A DNA stretch of 45,632 bases, taken from Nitrospira sp. (GTDB lineage: Bacteria; Nitrospirota; Nitrospiria; Nitrospirales; Nitrospiraceae). Position numbers and translations under genes: made by a program. Positions within the stretch are counted from its first letter, which is position 1; every line of letters starts with the position of its first letter. Below, one piece after another: positions 1-7,875 of this stretch. The stretch is taken from assembly GCA_005116775.1 (NCBI GenBank), contig SWDN01000016.1:107391-153022 (forward strand). The letters run 5' to 3'. The notes beneath the pieces were generated by a model that worked only from the letters and a program-made list of their open reading frames with translations, had not been told where the DNA came from and did no database searches.

Positions 1-272
1 TTAATATGATGTTTGACGATTGTGCCATCCATCGGCACTCGATGTGAGGAGTCAGCAAGCTTAATGCCGTATCTCTATGGCCATGCCTTTTGTGATATAT
101 CAATCTGTTATGAATGTTATCAGGACCTACCGGGCTAGCGTGACTGTAATTTTTCTGTGGCGAAATTGCTGATGGAAGCTAAACCGCCTCAGTACTGGAT
201 GGCGTACCCTGGTTGAGGCGGACAACAGAGGTCAGAGGAAATCCATCCCCAGGGTGAGATGGCAGCACGACA
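1..272. other. Non-coding leader with inverted repeat
   Basis: I see no convincing gene in this stretch. It contains an 8-bp perfect inverted repeat, CCGCCTCA at 184-191 and TGAGGCGG at 214-221, separated by 22 bases. No T-run follows the second arm, so it is not a standard intrinsic terminator. It lies about 50 bases before the mug start and could be a leader hairpin or the end of an upstream transcript. Confidence 0.4.
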
Positions 273-836
273 ATGAAGAAAACCGTTCTACGACCTTCAC
301 AAGATGCCCTATCTCGCCAACGGCTCAGTGATCACATTAAGCCAGGAGTCCGTATCCTCTTTGTCGGTATCAATCCCGGCCTTCGCTCAGCTGCTATAGG
401 ACATCACTTCGCCGGACACTCGAACCGTTTCTGGAAGCTCTTGTTTGAATCAAGGCTTGTGCCAGAGCCACTCACACACCAACACGATTGGCGTCTTCCG
501 GATTGGGGGCTTGGCCTAACCAACATCATCCAGCGGCCCAGTAGCGGGATCGATGTGCTTAAGCCACGAGAATACGAAGCTGGAAGGAAGAGACTCATCG
601 CCACAGTGAAGCGCTATCACCCTGACACAGTCGCGCTGCTCGGTGTCACGATTTATCGAATGGTATTCCCAGAGTACCGAGTCGGACGAATCAGTCTTGG
701 GTTACAGGACGAGACCTTGGCGGGTCGGCCTGTGTTCGTCTTGCCAAATCCAAGCGGTCGGAATGCCCATTATTCATATCAAACGATGGTCACGGCGTTT
801 TGTACATTGCGCAAGGTGGCAAACAAGCCTTTTTGA
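273..836 (+). CDS. mug: G/U mismatch-specific DNA glycosylase (Mug/TDG family)
   Basis: This enzyme would remove uracil or ethenocytosine from mismatched DNA as the first step of base excision repair. The 187-residue product has the usual Mug length. The motif GINPG near residues 32-36 carries the Asn that activates water in family-2 uracil-DNA glycosylases. The segment HSNRFWKLL that follows resembles the Mug nucleotide pocket. The late motif NPSGRNAHYSY corresponds to the NPSG DNA-intercalation loop. The ATG at 273 gives a product that aligns from its N-terminus with the family. The gene stands alone, followed by a TPR protein on the same strand. The family call is firm; the substrate preference is inferred from the family. 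Confidence 0.9.
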   Translation: MKKTVLRPSQDALSRQRLSDHIKPGVRILFVGINPGLRSAAIGHHFAGHSNRFWKLLFESRLVPEPLTHQHDWRLPDWGLGLTNIIQRPSSGIDVLKPREYEAGRKRLIATVKRYHPDTVALLGVTIYRMVFPEYRVGRISLGLQDETLAGRPVFVLPNPSGRNAHYSYQTMVTAFCTLRKVANKPF

Positions 837-973
837 GGTGCGACGAAGAAACCGATCGCGGGAGGGCGAGCGAATTTGCCGTAGCAAACTTCTCACGAGC
901 CATGATATACACGCCATCTCGAATTGGGAGATGGATTGCTTCATCTCCAGGTTCCCCTTCAACGGTAGGGAAG

Positions 974-1615
974 ATGAAGTATCCATTCCTCGTTCTGTTC
1001 GGCTGTGTGATCCTGGCAAGCCCCACCGTCCTCCTGGCACAACAATCGCCCCAGCTATTGATTCATGGGGCAATGAAAGAGTGCTACGAAGGTCGTGTCG
1101 CTCAAGACCGGACTAGCCGCATCGGCCATTTTGAAAGGGGCCAGGCGCTGGGGGAGCGAGCCGTGGCTCTGGACGATCGATCTGCCGATGCCCACTTCGC
1201 GCTATTTTGTAATTTGGGCGAATTAATGAGGGTCGACGGGGAGTTGAACATCACGTCGATGATGGGATTCCGCCGCATGACGAAAGAGCTCGACCGAACA
1301 TTGGAGCTTGCACCCGATCACCTTGACGCATTGTCGGCGAAGGGGACGTTCCTTCTCAGGCTTCCCTTCCTGCTTGGAGGCGACAAAGAAAAGGGCGAGA
1401 AGCTCCTTCGGTATGTGCTTCTGAAATCGCCACAGTCCGTCAATGCCAGACTGAGTCTGGCCAAGAGCTATTGTGCCGATGGCCGCCACGGTGACGCCCT
1501 TTCACTCGCCTCCGAAGCGCTGGATCTTGCTCAAGCCCAAAAGCTGGATGATTTTGCTCCTGAAGCGGCAAAAGTATTGGCTCAGCTCAAAGCCAACGCC
1601 GCAAAAGCCAATTAG
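974..1615 (+). CDS. Secreted TPR-like repeat protein
   Basis: The product is about 213 residues. I chose the ATG at 974 over the upstream in-frame start at 800 because it opens with a clear signal peptide (MKYPFLVLFGCVILAS, cleavage near LLAQQ), while the upstream part overlaps mug and looks non-coding. After the signal come helical repeats resembling TPR units: one around ALDDRSADAHFALF, one around LELAPDHLDALSAKGTFL, one around LLKSPQSVNARLSLAKSYC. The phrase LLGGDKEKGEKLL recalls TatT-like TPR proteins, but that is only a resemblance. It probably acts in the periplasm as a protein-binding scaffold. Function unknown. Confidence 0.75.
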   Translation: MKYPFLVLFGCVILASPTVLLAQQSPQLLIHGAMKECYEGRVAQDRTSRIGHFERGQALGERAVALDDRSADAHFALFCNLGELMRVDGELNITSMMGFRRMTKELDRTLELAPDHLDALSAKGTFLLRLPFLLGGDKEKGEKLLRYVLLKSPQSVNARLSLAKSYCADGRHGDALSLASEALDLAQAQKLDDFAPEAAKVLAQLKANAAKAN

Positions 1616-1776
1616 CCCATCCATTTGCCATCCTGGCGTCAGGTAGTAAATCGTGCTATCTTCAGCGCCCAGAACGAAGAGATGCCTCGTTGCACGTGAC
1701 ACATCGTTCGTAGCGCATCTCTTTCAGAACGAAGCCGGCGTTTCACGCATCTTTACCACTTAGTCAGAGGCACACT

Positions 1777-2556
1777 ATGTTACTTGAGAGTAAAAAGGGG
1801 CTCATCATCGGCGTGGCGAACAAGCATAGTATCGCCTGGGCCATTGCCCAATCGGCAGCCGGCCAAGGCGCGCAGCTCTTCTTCAACTACCAAAACGAGC
1901 GACTGCGGGAGAATGTCGAAGAACTGGTCGCTACCATGTCCGGCGCGAAAGCTTTTCCCTGCGATGTGGGGAGCGATACCGAGATTGCCTCGCTGATGCA
2001 GCAGGTCCAGAAAGAGTTCGGGAGGCTGGATTTTCTTGTCCATTCTGTCGCATTTGCCCCGCGCGAGGAGCTCACCGGCCAGTTTGTCAACACAACACGC
2101 CAGGGGTTTGCGACAGCGCTTGACGTGAGCGCCTATTCCCTTGTGGCTGTGACAAGAGCCGCTGTGCCATTGATGTCCGAAGGGGGCTCCGTCGTGACGC
2201 TGACCTACCTCGGAGCAGAACGAGTCGTACCTCATTACAACGTCATGGGAGTCGCCAAAGCCGCGCTCGAAGCCAGCGTCCGTTATTTGGCTCACGACCT
2301 CGGCCCCAAGAACATCCGAGTGAATGCCATCTCCGCTGGCCCGATTAAGACGCTCGCCGCCCGTGGCGTCTCCGGCATCAGCAAGATGGTGGATCACCAC
2401 CGGGAGTTCGCGCCTCTCCGCCGCGCCACGGAACAAGGCGAAGTGGGCGACACGGCGTTATTCTTGGTCAGTCCGCTAGGACGGGGAATTACCGGAGAAG
2501 TGATTTACGTCGATGGCGGGTACCACATCTTAGGGTCGCTGGCGTCCGTGGAATAA
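1777..2556 (+). CDS. fabI: Enoyl-[acyl-carrier-protein] reductase, NADH type
   Basis: FabI reduces trans-2-enoyl-ACP to acyl-ACP, the last step of each round of fatty acid elongation. The 259-residue product is full length. The N-terminus has the divergent Rossmann motif typical of FabI (GLIIGVANKHSIAWAIA), followed by the acidic loop CDVGSDTEI. The substrate Tyr and catalytic Tyr/Lys lie in TYLGAERVVPHYNVMGVAKA, with the FabI spacing Y-x6-K. The C-terminal EVIYVDGGYHILG is characteristic. A purine-rich AGAGG sits about ten bases before the ATG. No other fatty acid genes are adjacent. The call is secure. Confidence 0.95.
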   Translation: MLLESKKGLIIGVANKHSIAWAIAQSAAGQGAQLFFNYQNERLRENVEELVATMSGAKAFPCDVGSDTEIASLMQQVQKEFGRLDFLVHSVAFAPREELTGQFVNTTRQGFATALDVSAYSLVAVTRAAVPLMSEGGSVVTLTYLGAERVVPHYNVMGVAKAALEASVRYLAHDLGPKNIRVNAISAGPIKTLAARGVSGISKMVDHHREFAPLRRATEQGEVGDTALFLVSPLGRGITGEVIYVDGGYHILGSLASVE

Positions 2557-2557
2557 C

Positions 2558-2576
2558 GTGAAACGCATTCGTGAAG
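2558..2576 (+). repeat. Dispersed GTGAAACG-type intergenic repeat, copy 1
   Basis: The motif GTGAAACGCATTCGTGAAG begins at the end of fabI. It matches the copy at 35212-35230 in 17 of 19 positions, and shares GTGAAACG followed by ATT with the reverse strand of 36235-36256. All three copies lie between genes. Confidence 0.5.
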
Positions 2577-2623
2577 CGCCGGTGAAGTCCTACTCGATAC
2601 GAACGGAGTGTCACGCGCAATAG

Positions 2624-3034
2624 TTACTCCAGCGTCCGTCTGAGTGTTTTCAATTTCCCACGTTTGGTCTTACTCTCCAACCGCCGTTGCTTCGAACCCT
2701 TCGTCGGCTTCGTGGCTCTGCGCTTCTTACGCGGGATGGCCACGCTCTGAATGAGTTCGCTCAGCCGAGTGAGAGCATCCTCTCGATTCTGCTCCTGGCT
2801 TCGGTGCTGCTGAGCTTTGATGGTGATCACGCCCCCCTCTGAGATGCGGTGATCTCTCAGCTTCAGCAACTCCTCTTTATAGAACGGCGGCAGCGACGAG
2901 GCGGCAATATCGAACTGCAAATGAATCGCGGACGAGACTTTGTTCACATTCTGCCCACCAGCACCCTGCGACCGCATCGCATGAATGTCGATTTCTGAGT
3001 CAGGGATCGTGACGTGTGATGAGATGTGGAGCAT
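2624..3034 (-). CDS. arfB: Ribosome rescue peptidyl-tRNA hydrolase ArfB (YaeJ)
   Basis: ArfB enters stalled ribosomes that lack a stop codon and hydrolyses the peptidyl-tRNA. The 136-residue product has the catalytic GGQ loop (RSQGAGGQNVNKVSSAIHL, around residues 22-40), identical in layout to class I release factors but without codon-recognition domains. The C-terminal tail from about residue 100 is rich in Lys and Arg (RKKRRATKPTKGSKQRR), the part that in E. coli ArfB sits in the empty mRNA channel. The gene is convergent with fabI. The length and the basic tail separate it from RF1, RF2 and PrfH. Confidence 0.93.
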   Translation of the reverse strand: MLHISSHVTIPDSEIDIHAMRSQGAGGQNVNKVSSAIHLQFDIAASSLPPFYKEELLKLRDHRISEGGVITIKAQQHRSQEQNREDALTRLSELIQSVAIPRKKRRATKPTKGSKQRRLESKTKRGKLKTLRRTLE

Positions 3035-3162
3035 CGAGATTCTCTTACAGACCTATTTCCTTTTCTCTTACATGATCCCAAGGTAGCTTCATGTCCGAAG
3101 CCATGCACTTCGATCGCAGTGTCGCCAGCGCTATCTTGCGCTAGACCACATCGGTCGGTATT

Positions 3163-3954
3163 TCACGAGAGATCTTTAGAGACGTGCTCTATAGCCGCAA
3201 GCGCAGAAAGTGCTGTGCCTCGATTACAGCTTTCCGCTAGTCTCACTACCTTGCCTGGATGAATTAAATTCCTGAATTCCTTGGCAATGCGACACTGCGC
3301 TGCTGTGTTGTCCTTGATGATTTCTAGGTGATGCGAGACTTCAATCAGTTGTGAGAGGTTCCAAAAATTCCGGTTTGTTGGAGGTAATTTGGTGAAGTGC
3401 CCTGAGGCGAACAGTGTCTTAACTGCAGTGTCCACCTGTCCAGGATTTTGGGCCTCCCGATCATCGAGAGTCCACAAAAGGAGCGCTTCAACTACCGAGC
3501 CGGACACAACCGTGCAGCCCTTCCAATCAGCTGCCCCAAATGACCGATTCGCAGCACCGATATCGAGCCGTAAACCGTCTCGTAGCTGGCGATCAGGGAT
3601 GAAAGCAAGTTCTATTGTATGAGGCAAAACGACACTGTCAGGAAGATTGGCTAAGTGCTTCCGAAGAAAGGTGAGTGGGTTTATGCCTCCGCGTCCAGGC
3701 AGCTTCTGCAGGATTCGGTTGCTGTCACCAGTACTCCAAGCATCGATGGTAAAACGAAGTGACTCTATCGACTCCCCAAATTCTGCGAGTGCTTCTCCCT
3801 TCAGGGTGACGATCTCTGAAGGCAAGCCTTCAAGCAGACGAAGCAAATACGCTGCAGCTGGAGCATCGCCGCTACTTAGCTTGAAATTTTCGTCCTTCTT
3901 GGCCTGCGGAAACCTCGAATCAAGGTACTCGACAACTTCACTGGGGACCGACAT
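3163..3954 (-). CDS. Hypothetical protein, possible HEPN/abortive-infection-like C-terminus
   Basis: I do not recognise this 263-residue protein. It is soluble, with no signal peptide or membrane segment. The C-terminal third (QCRIAKEFRNLIHPGKVVRLAE, then an Ala/Leu-rich helix) resembles the end of HEPN-like or DUF4145-like proteins, where an Arg-Asn...His element often occurs. The Arg-to-His spacing here (RNLIH) is shorter than the canonical RNase motif, so no nuclease activity is claimed. The region is visibly less GC-rich than its neighbours, which fits horizontal acquisition. A 16-bp perfect palindrome lies 139 bases upstream of the start. Neighbours give no functional clue. Confidence 0.6.
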   Translation of the reverse strand: MSVPSEVVEYLDSRFPQAKKDENFKLSSGDAPAAAYLLRLLEGLPSEIVTLKGEALAEFGESIESLRFTIDAWSTGDSNRILQKLPGRGGINPLTFLRKHLANLPDSVVLPHTIELAFIPDRQLRDGLRLDIGAANRSFGAADWKGCTVVSGSVVEALLLWTLDDREAQNPGQVDTAVKTLFASGHFTKLPPTNRNFWNLSQLIEVSHHLEIIKDNTAAQCRIAKEFRNLIHPGKVVRLAESCNRGTALSALAAIEHVSKDLS

Positions 3955-4421
3955 GTTCTAGAATCTCCAAATTGATTACAGAACTTCCGCTCAACGTATA
4001 AGCCTCTTGCGGGACACATACAGCCTGAGCACTCAGGTGAGAGCAAGTCTACTCGGATGTTCAATACTTGCGCAATATTGGCCCTGTGCCACTGACCCAG
4101 ATGGGTCACTACTCTCTATTCTATACAGCTACTAGTCCCTAGTTTTGTCGTCTTGCCAGTTGACGGGCACAAGGAGCTAATTGCCTACATTGGTGGAGGA
4201 TCGGGAAGCCGCCGAAACCCTCATGGAAAAGGAAGCAGAAACTGACCGAGTCCGCGAGGGAATTTCCGAATGTTTCTACCTGGTAGAGTTCTGATGGGTC
4301 GTTCTGGGAGGCACGGAGGAGGTCAGTCTAGAGATGCTTATATCGGTGAATTAGAGTCTGTTGGCAGTCTAGGAGCATGGCCTATAGTTAGGCGTAACGA
4401 TAACTGAAGTCGAGTGGAAGT
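3955..4421. other. Low-GC intergenic region, possible gene remnant
   Basis: No convincing gene is present in this 467-base stretch. A short plus-strand reading frame at 4190-4294 reads as a charged helix (AAETLMEKEAETDRV) and ends at TGA. It lacks a ribosome binding site and follows a stop directly, so it may be the decayed end of a lost gene. The low GC matches the hypothetical gene before it, suggesting one acquired segment. Confidence 0.35.
4093..4108. promoter_or_regulatory. Perfect palindrome TGACCCA-GA-TGGGTCA
   Basis: The arms TGACCCA (4093-4099) and TGGGTCA (4102-4108) are perfectly complementary around a 2-base centre. This geometry fits a binding site for a dimeric transcription factor better than a terminator, because the loop is too short and no T-run follows. 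It lies upstream of the minus-strand gene at 3163-3954. Confidence 0.45.
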
Positions 4422-4646
4422 TTAGGAAAGTTCCGGCAGGCGATCGATGATGCGCAGGCGCACTTCGTGGCCTACCTGCATTTGTACCATTTTGGTCGTC
4501 AGGCTTTCACGGACCCGATGGACATCCTCCATCTTAAATTGAATCTGCCCGCCACATCGCTCCACGAGGTGAAAGAGCAGTAAGCTCGTGATGTGCTGCA
4601 ATTCCTCGTCACTCGTGTGTGCGCTCATATTCAAGATATTGGACAT
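4422..4646 (-). CDS. Small conserved-looking hypothetical protein
   Basis: This is a 74-residue soluble protein. I place the start at the ATG at 4646 (MSNILNMSAHTSDEELQ) because GGAG lies a suitable distance upstream, and the 39 residues of the longer frame before it look non-coding. The sequence is amphipathic and charged (FHLVERCGGQIQFKMEDVH, ending RLRIIDRLPELS) with no membrane segment. It has no motif I recognise. It follows iscX on the same strand after a gap of about 230 bases, so it may or may not share the isc transcript. Confidence 0.5.
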   Translation of the reverse strand: MSNILNMSAHTSDEELQHITSLLLFHLVERCGGQIQFKMEDVHRVRESLTTKMVQMQVGHEVRLRIIDRLPELS

Positions 4647-4874
4647 GGGAGAGGCTCCAGTTTGCTCGTCGGGCCAGCCCCATTTATGCCGAATCCCTTG
4701 TGCTTTCACAATGCCCCAAAGGGAGGGGGAGCCCTGGTGTTGCAGAGAAGGCAACTCCCTCACCTACTATATTGGGTCACGTGTGATTTCTGTGGCAATA
4801 CAATAACTTGGTGATGACAGGCTGGTTGAACGCAACGGACTTTGGCAGCGCTTCAAGGTAGGACGTATAAGAAG

Positions 4875-5087
4875 TCAGGACTTCGAGTCCTGATACTCTT
4901 CGTGCCAGGCCATCTGGATTGTTTCGAGGATTTTCTCGTTCGATTTTTTTGGATCGTCCTTGAAGTCTGGGAGTGCCACGATCCAGGTGTGCATGTCGGT
5001 GAATCGAACCGTGAGCGGGTCTGTCTCCGGATGTTCTTCGACTAAACGGATCGCAATATCCTCTGCATCCTGCCATTTCAGATCCAT
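4875..5087 (-). CDS. iscX: Fe-S cluster assembly protein IscX
   Basis: IscX is a small acidic protein that binds IscS and modulates Fe-S assembly, possibly as an iron-sensing adaptor. The 70-residue product matches the family along its length: DLKWQDAEDIA at the start, TVRFTDMHTWI in the middle, and DDPKKSNEKILETIQMAW at the end. The start is the ATG at 5087 rather than the GTG two codons earlier: a GAGGAG ribosome binding site lies five bases before the ATG, which is too close for the GTG. It is the last recognisable gene of the isc region, in the order known from gamma-proteobacteria (hscA, then iscX). Here it follows the truncated hscA by 56 bases. Confidence 0.9.
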   Translation of the reverse strand: MDLKWQDAEDIAIRLVEEHPETDPLTVRFTDMHTWIVALPDFKDDPKKSNEKILETIQMAWHEEYQDSKS

Positions 5088-5143
5088 ACCCACTCCTCAT
5101 GTTCTCGCTGATGTTTGATTGCGGTATCGGTACGGGATCGTCG

Positions 5144-5868
5144 CTATGTGACCTCAGAGACCTTTTTCCCTTGCAGCCCCTTCGTGAGTGAATCGTTCAG
5201 GAGCGCGACGGTCAGAGGCTTTGCAGCCTGTTCGAGATCCGCCATGCGCGCGCGAATGGCGCGCGCATCCGCACCGTCTTTGGCAGTGGACAGCGCTGCC
5301 AGCGCGGCACGAGTGGCGGCAATGTTGTCTGATGCGATGAGATGGCCTCCCTCCAGGAGGGATTTCTCCGTCGTTGTAATCAATGCACCAGCATCTAGCC
5401 GCGCTTCGATCAACTTGCGAGCGGAAATGTCATCCGAGGCGAACTTGAATGAGTCCTCGATCATTTTCTCTACTTCGCTGTCCGACAAACCGTAGGAAGG
5501 CTTGACCTCGATAGACTGGCTTTGCCCCGTCCGCATGTCCTTCGCCAGGACGTTCAGAATGCCGTTTGCGTCGATCAAGAACGTGACTTCGATACGTGGC
5601 ACACCGGCGGGCAAGGGCGGCACCTTGAGCCTGAATCGCGCCAGGCTTCGATTGTCTTTTGCCAACTCGCGCTCACCTTGAAGAATGTGAATGTCCACGC
5701 CAGTCTGGCCGTCCACGTAGGTTGTGAACATCTCTTTCGCGCCGGCCGGAATGGTCGTGTTTCGTCGGATGACGCTGCTCATCACGCCGCCCATGGTCTC
5801 GATGCCGAGGGAGAGGGGCGTCACGTCGAGGAGCAACAGGTCGGTCGTCCCGCCGCTGAGAATGCCGA
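5144..5868 (-). pseudogene. hscA: HscA chaperone, C-terminal fragment only
   Basis: HscA is the Hsp70 that helps transfer Fe-S clusters from IscU. Only the end of the ATPase domain (GILSGGTTDLLLLDVTPLSL) and the complete substrate-binding domain and lid remain, about 240 residues out of the usual 600 or more. The phrase KPSYGLSDSEVEKMIEDSF marks it as HscA rather than DnaK. The missing part would contain nearly the whole nucleotide-binding domain, so this cannot be a working chaperone. The reading frame begins abruptly inside the iscS reading frame, at a junction near 5863-5867, in a different frame from iscS. iscU, iscA and hscB, which normally separate iscS from hscA, are absent. It could be a real deletion or an assembly join. 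Confidence 0.85.
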
Positions 5869-6846
5869 ACCGGAGGAGAGGGCAATATCCTTCATCCCCA
5901 TCAGCAACGACTCGCCTTCCACATAGGCAAAGGAGATATTGAGGTTGCCGGGGAGTCGGTTGGTCGGATGGCCGTTCAGATAACTTTCTTCGAGGGCTTT
6001 CATGATGCTGGCCTCCAGACGATCGCGCATCGCAATCAACCGCGCAGTGTCTTTTGCCATCTCCTGCTCGCAGAGTTCGCAGGCTTTGCCGAATCCGACG
6101 ATTAAGGGTACCGGGAGCGTTCCGGAACGCATGCCGCGTTCATGCCCACCGCCGTCCATTTGAGCCGCAATGCGCACGCGAGGGTTCTTCTTTCTTACAT
6201 AGAGCGCTCCAACTCCTTTGGGGCCGTACATCTTATGGCTCGTAAAGGACATGAGATCGATACCCATATCTTGCACATCGACAGGGATCTTGCCGACACC
6301 TTGCGTCGCATCGCAGTGGAAGAGGATGCCTTTCTCCTTGGCGATCTTGCCAATCTCCTTGACGGGGTTGATCGTGCCGATTTCATTGTTCGCCAGCATG
6401 ACGGAAATGAGGACTGTTTTTTCCGTGATGGCGTTCCGCACATCTTCGGGATTCACCATCCCGAATTTATCGACAGGGAGATAGGTGACTGCCGCTTTGC
6501 CTTTTCCCTCTAACGATTTGGCCGTGTCGAGCACGGCGCGGTGTTCGGTAGACGAGGTAATAATGTGGTCGCCCTTCTCCTTGTACATTTCCAGCACGCC
6601 CTTGATCGCAAGATTGTCCGATTCGGTGGCGCCGCTTGTGAAGACGATCTCCTTCGGATCTGCTTTGATCAGCTTTGCGATCTGTTTTCTCGCGTTCTCG
6701 ACGGCTTCTTCCGCTGCCCACCCGAAGGCATGGTTGCGGCTGGCCGCATTTCCAAATTTCTCCACGAAATACGGGAGCATGGCTTCCAATACGCGTGGAT
6801 CCATCGGCGTCGTTGAGTGGTTGTCCAGGAAAATCGGTAGTTTCAT
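5821..6846 (-). pseudogene. iscS: Cysteine desulfurase IscS, truncated before the catalytic cysteine
   Basis: IscS takes sulfur from cysteine and passes it to the IscU scaffold. The 341-codon frame starts normally (MKLPIFLDNHSTTPMDPRV) and keeps the PLP-binding Lys in TSHKMYGPKGVGALYV. The family is about 400 residues. Near residue 327 the sequence reads ALSSGSA and then, instead of the active-site Cys and C-terminal region, runs into FSAAGRPTCCSST and stops. Those last residues are hscA read in the wrong frame. The junction lies at 5863-5867 on a TGCCG/CGGCA microhomology. Without the catalytic Cys loop the product cannot transfer sulfur. It overlaps the end of iscR by four bases, as in an operon. 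Confidence 0.88.
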
Positions 6847-7316
6847 CGTTCAACTCCTTGTGCCGCAGGGGACTGAATGGTAATGAGAGGCATGCCGCCC
6901 ATCATGTCTTGTAGGGTCATGTTATTGAGCAATTGAGCAATGCTGTCCTGAACTTTTAACAGCGGTGTGCGGATATGGCAATTGTCCCGCTGCATGCAGA
7001 GCTCTCCGTCCTTCTCATGCGAGCAATCGGTGATACCTAAGGGGCCTTCGATGCTTTCGAGAATTTGCGCGATGGTAATTTGGTGCGGGCGTCGGGCCAA
7101 TACGTATCCGCCCTTGGGGCCATTGTGGCTTTCGATCAGCGCGTTCTTCGCAAGAGTCTGGAGCACCTTGGCCAGCAGTTCGAGGGGGATGTTATATTCT
7201 TCCGCAATCTCTTTTGTATTTACCACGCGCCCCGGCGTTATATCGCCGAACTGGACAGCAGCGATGTGCTGAAGGGCCATGAGGGCATAATCTGCTTTTT
7301 TTGAAATCTTCAACAT
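6843..7316 (-). CDS. iscR: Rrf2-family Fe-S regulator IscR
   Basis: IscR senses Fe-S status by binding a 2Fe-2S cluster and regulates isc genes. The 157-residue product has the Rrf2 winged helix at the N-terminus (KISKKADYALMALQHIA; recognition helix in EIAEEYNIPLELLAKVLQTL; wing GPKGGYVLARRP). Three cysteines lie in DCSHEKDGELCMQRDNCH, spaced x8 and x5, with an adjacent His that may be the fourth ligand. The first spacing is longer than the x5-x5 of E. coli IscR. It is first in the isc transcript and overlaps iscS. Upstream lie two 17-bp operator-like sites and a good promoter. I see no clear ribosome binding site before the ATG. Confidence 0.92.
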   Translation of the reverse strand: MLKISKKADYALMALQHIAAVQFGDITPGRVVNTKEIAEEYNIPLELLAKVLQTLAKNALIESHNGPKGGYVLARRPHQITIAQILESIEGPLGITDCSHEKDGELCMQRDNCHIRTPLLKVQDSIAQLLNNMTLQDMMGGMPLITIQSPAAQGVER

Positions 7317-7321
7317 TGCTA

Positions 7322-7351
7322 TTGCCGATCTTCATGGTCGGAGACTATAAT
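7322..7351 (+). promoter_or_regulatory. Putative promoter of the ferredoxin gene
   Basis: A -35-like TTGCCG (7322-7327) and a perfect -10 TATAAT (7346-7351) are separated by 18 bases and point towards the ferredoxin gene at 7451. The first IscR-type operator overlaps the -35 and the second begins six bases after the -10, so repression by IscR is plausible. Confidence 0.45.
7325..7341. promoter_or_regulatory. IscR-type operator 1
   Basis: CCGATCTTCATGGTCGG is a near-palindrome with outer arms CCGA/TCGG. It differs from operator 2 at only two of 17 positions and sits 32 bases from it, about three helical turns. It lies between iscR and its promoter, nine bases before the iscR start. Confidence 0.6.
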
Positions 7352-7356
7352 GATCT

Positions 7357-7373
7357 CCGATCAATATGGTCGG
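7357..7373. promoter_or_regulatory. IscR-type operator 2
   Basis: CCGATCAATATGGTCGG is an almost perfect inverted repeat whose layout recalls Rrf2-family sites. It lies just downstream of the iscR -10, where bound repressor would block initiation, and just downstream of the -10 of the opposing promoter. The regulator is assigned by context, not by experiment. Confidence 0.62.
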
Positions 7374-7377
7374 ATTA

Positions 7378-7407
7378 ACAATAGCACGCAGATTTCTAGA
7401 CTGTCAA
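7378..7407 (-). promoter_or_regulatory. Putative iscR promoter
   Basis: On the minus strand a perfect -35 TTGACA (7402-7407) and a -10-like TATTGT (7378-7383) are separated by 18 bases. The transcript would start near operator 2, giving a simple autorepression layout. Confidence 0.5.
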
Positions 7408-7450
7408 CACTATGAAGCAAGATTGAGTCGGGTAAGAAAGGAACGGCATT

Positions 7451-7867
7451 ATGGGCGGAACTAACCCCTATATTGAAAAAACTGATTACGAGCTTCCTCA
7501 AGTCGCCTATACCATCACCTTTATCGCTCCTGGCGGTGTGGTAACGAAGGTTGAGGTCGATCCAACCAAGATTCCTTATGGCCCAACGGGGCTTCCGGGG
7601 AGTCTTTTGGATGTAGCGATGAGCAATGGGGTTGCGTTGGAACATGTCTGTGGAGGTGTCTGCGCCTGTTCGACCTGTCACGTCATTGTGAAGCAGGGGC
7701 TTGAGAGTTGCAACGAAGGCACAGACGATGAATTCGATCAGCTGGAAGAGGCTCCGATCACCACACTGCAGTCACGACTCGGTTGCCAATGTGTGCCGAA
7801 CGGCACGAAAGATATTGTAGTTGAGATTCCGGCGGTCAATAAGAATCTCGTCAAGGAAGGCCATTAA
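7451..7867 (+). CDS. fdx: 2Fe-2S ferredoxin, Isc/adrenodoxin type
   Basis: The 138-residue protein carries a 2Fe-2S cluster and would supply electrons, probably for Fe-S assembly. The cluster motif is CGGVCACSTC (C-x5-C-x2-C), followed by the fourth ligand in RLGCQC. The beta-grasp start ITFIAPGGVVTKVEVDP and the acidic helix EGTDDEFDQLEEAP, where partner proteins dock, are typical of Isc ferredoxins. An N-terminal extension of about 20 residues (GGTNPYIEKTDYELPQ) is longer than in E. coli Fdx. It is transcribed divergently from iscR and shares its control region. It converges with a flavoprotein reductase nine bases away, a possible redox partner. Confidence 0.88.
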   Translation: MGGTNPYIEKTDYELPQVAYTITFIAPGGVVTKVEVDPTKIPYGPTGLPGSLLDVAMSNGVALEHVCGGVCACSTCHVIVKQGLESCNEGTDDEFDQLEEAPITTLQSRLGCQCVPNGTKDIVVEIPAVNKNLVKEGH

Positions 7868-7875
7868 CCCGCCTA

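Noticed and set aside
184-221. Intrinsic terminator
   Set aside because: The hairpin arms are good but the loop is 22 bases and no T-run follows on either side.
1780-2436. 218-codon frame opposite fabI
   Set aside because: Shadow of fabI in the reverse frame.
4190-4294. Short plus-strand frame in the low-GC gap
   Set aside because: It has 34 codons, no ribosome site and no recognisable match. Kept only as a remark on the intergenic region.
6142-6513. Plus-strand frame of 123 codons opposite iscS
   Set aside because: Shadow of iscS; no domain and no ribosome site.
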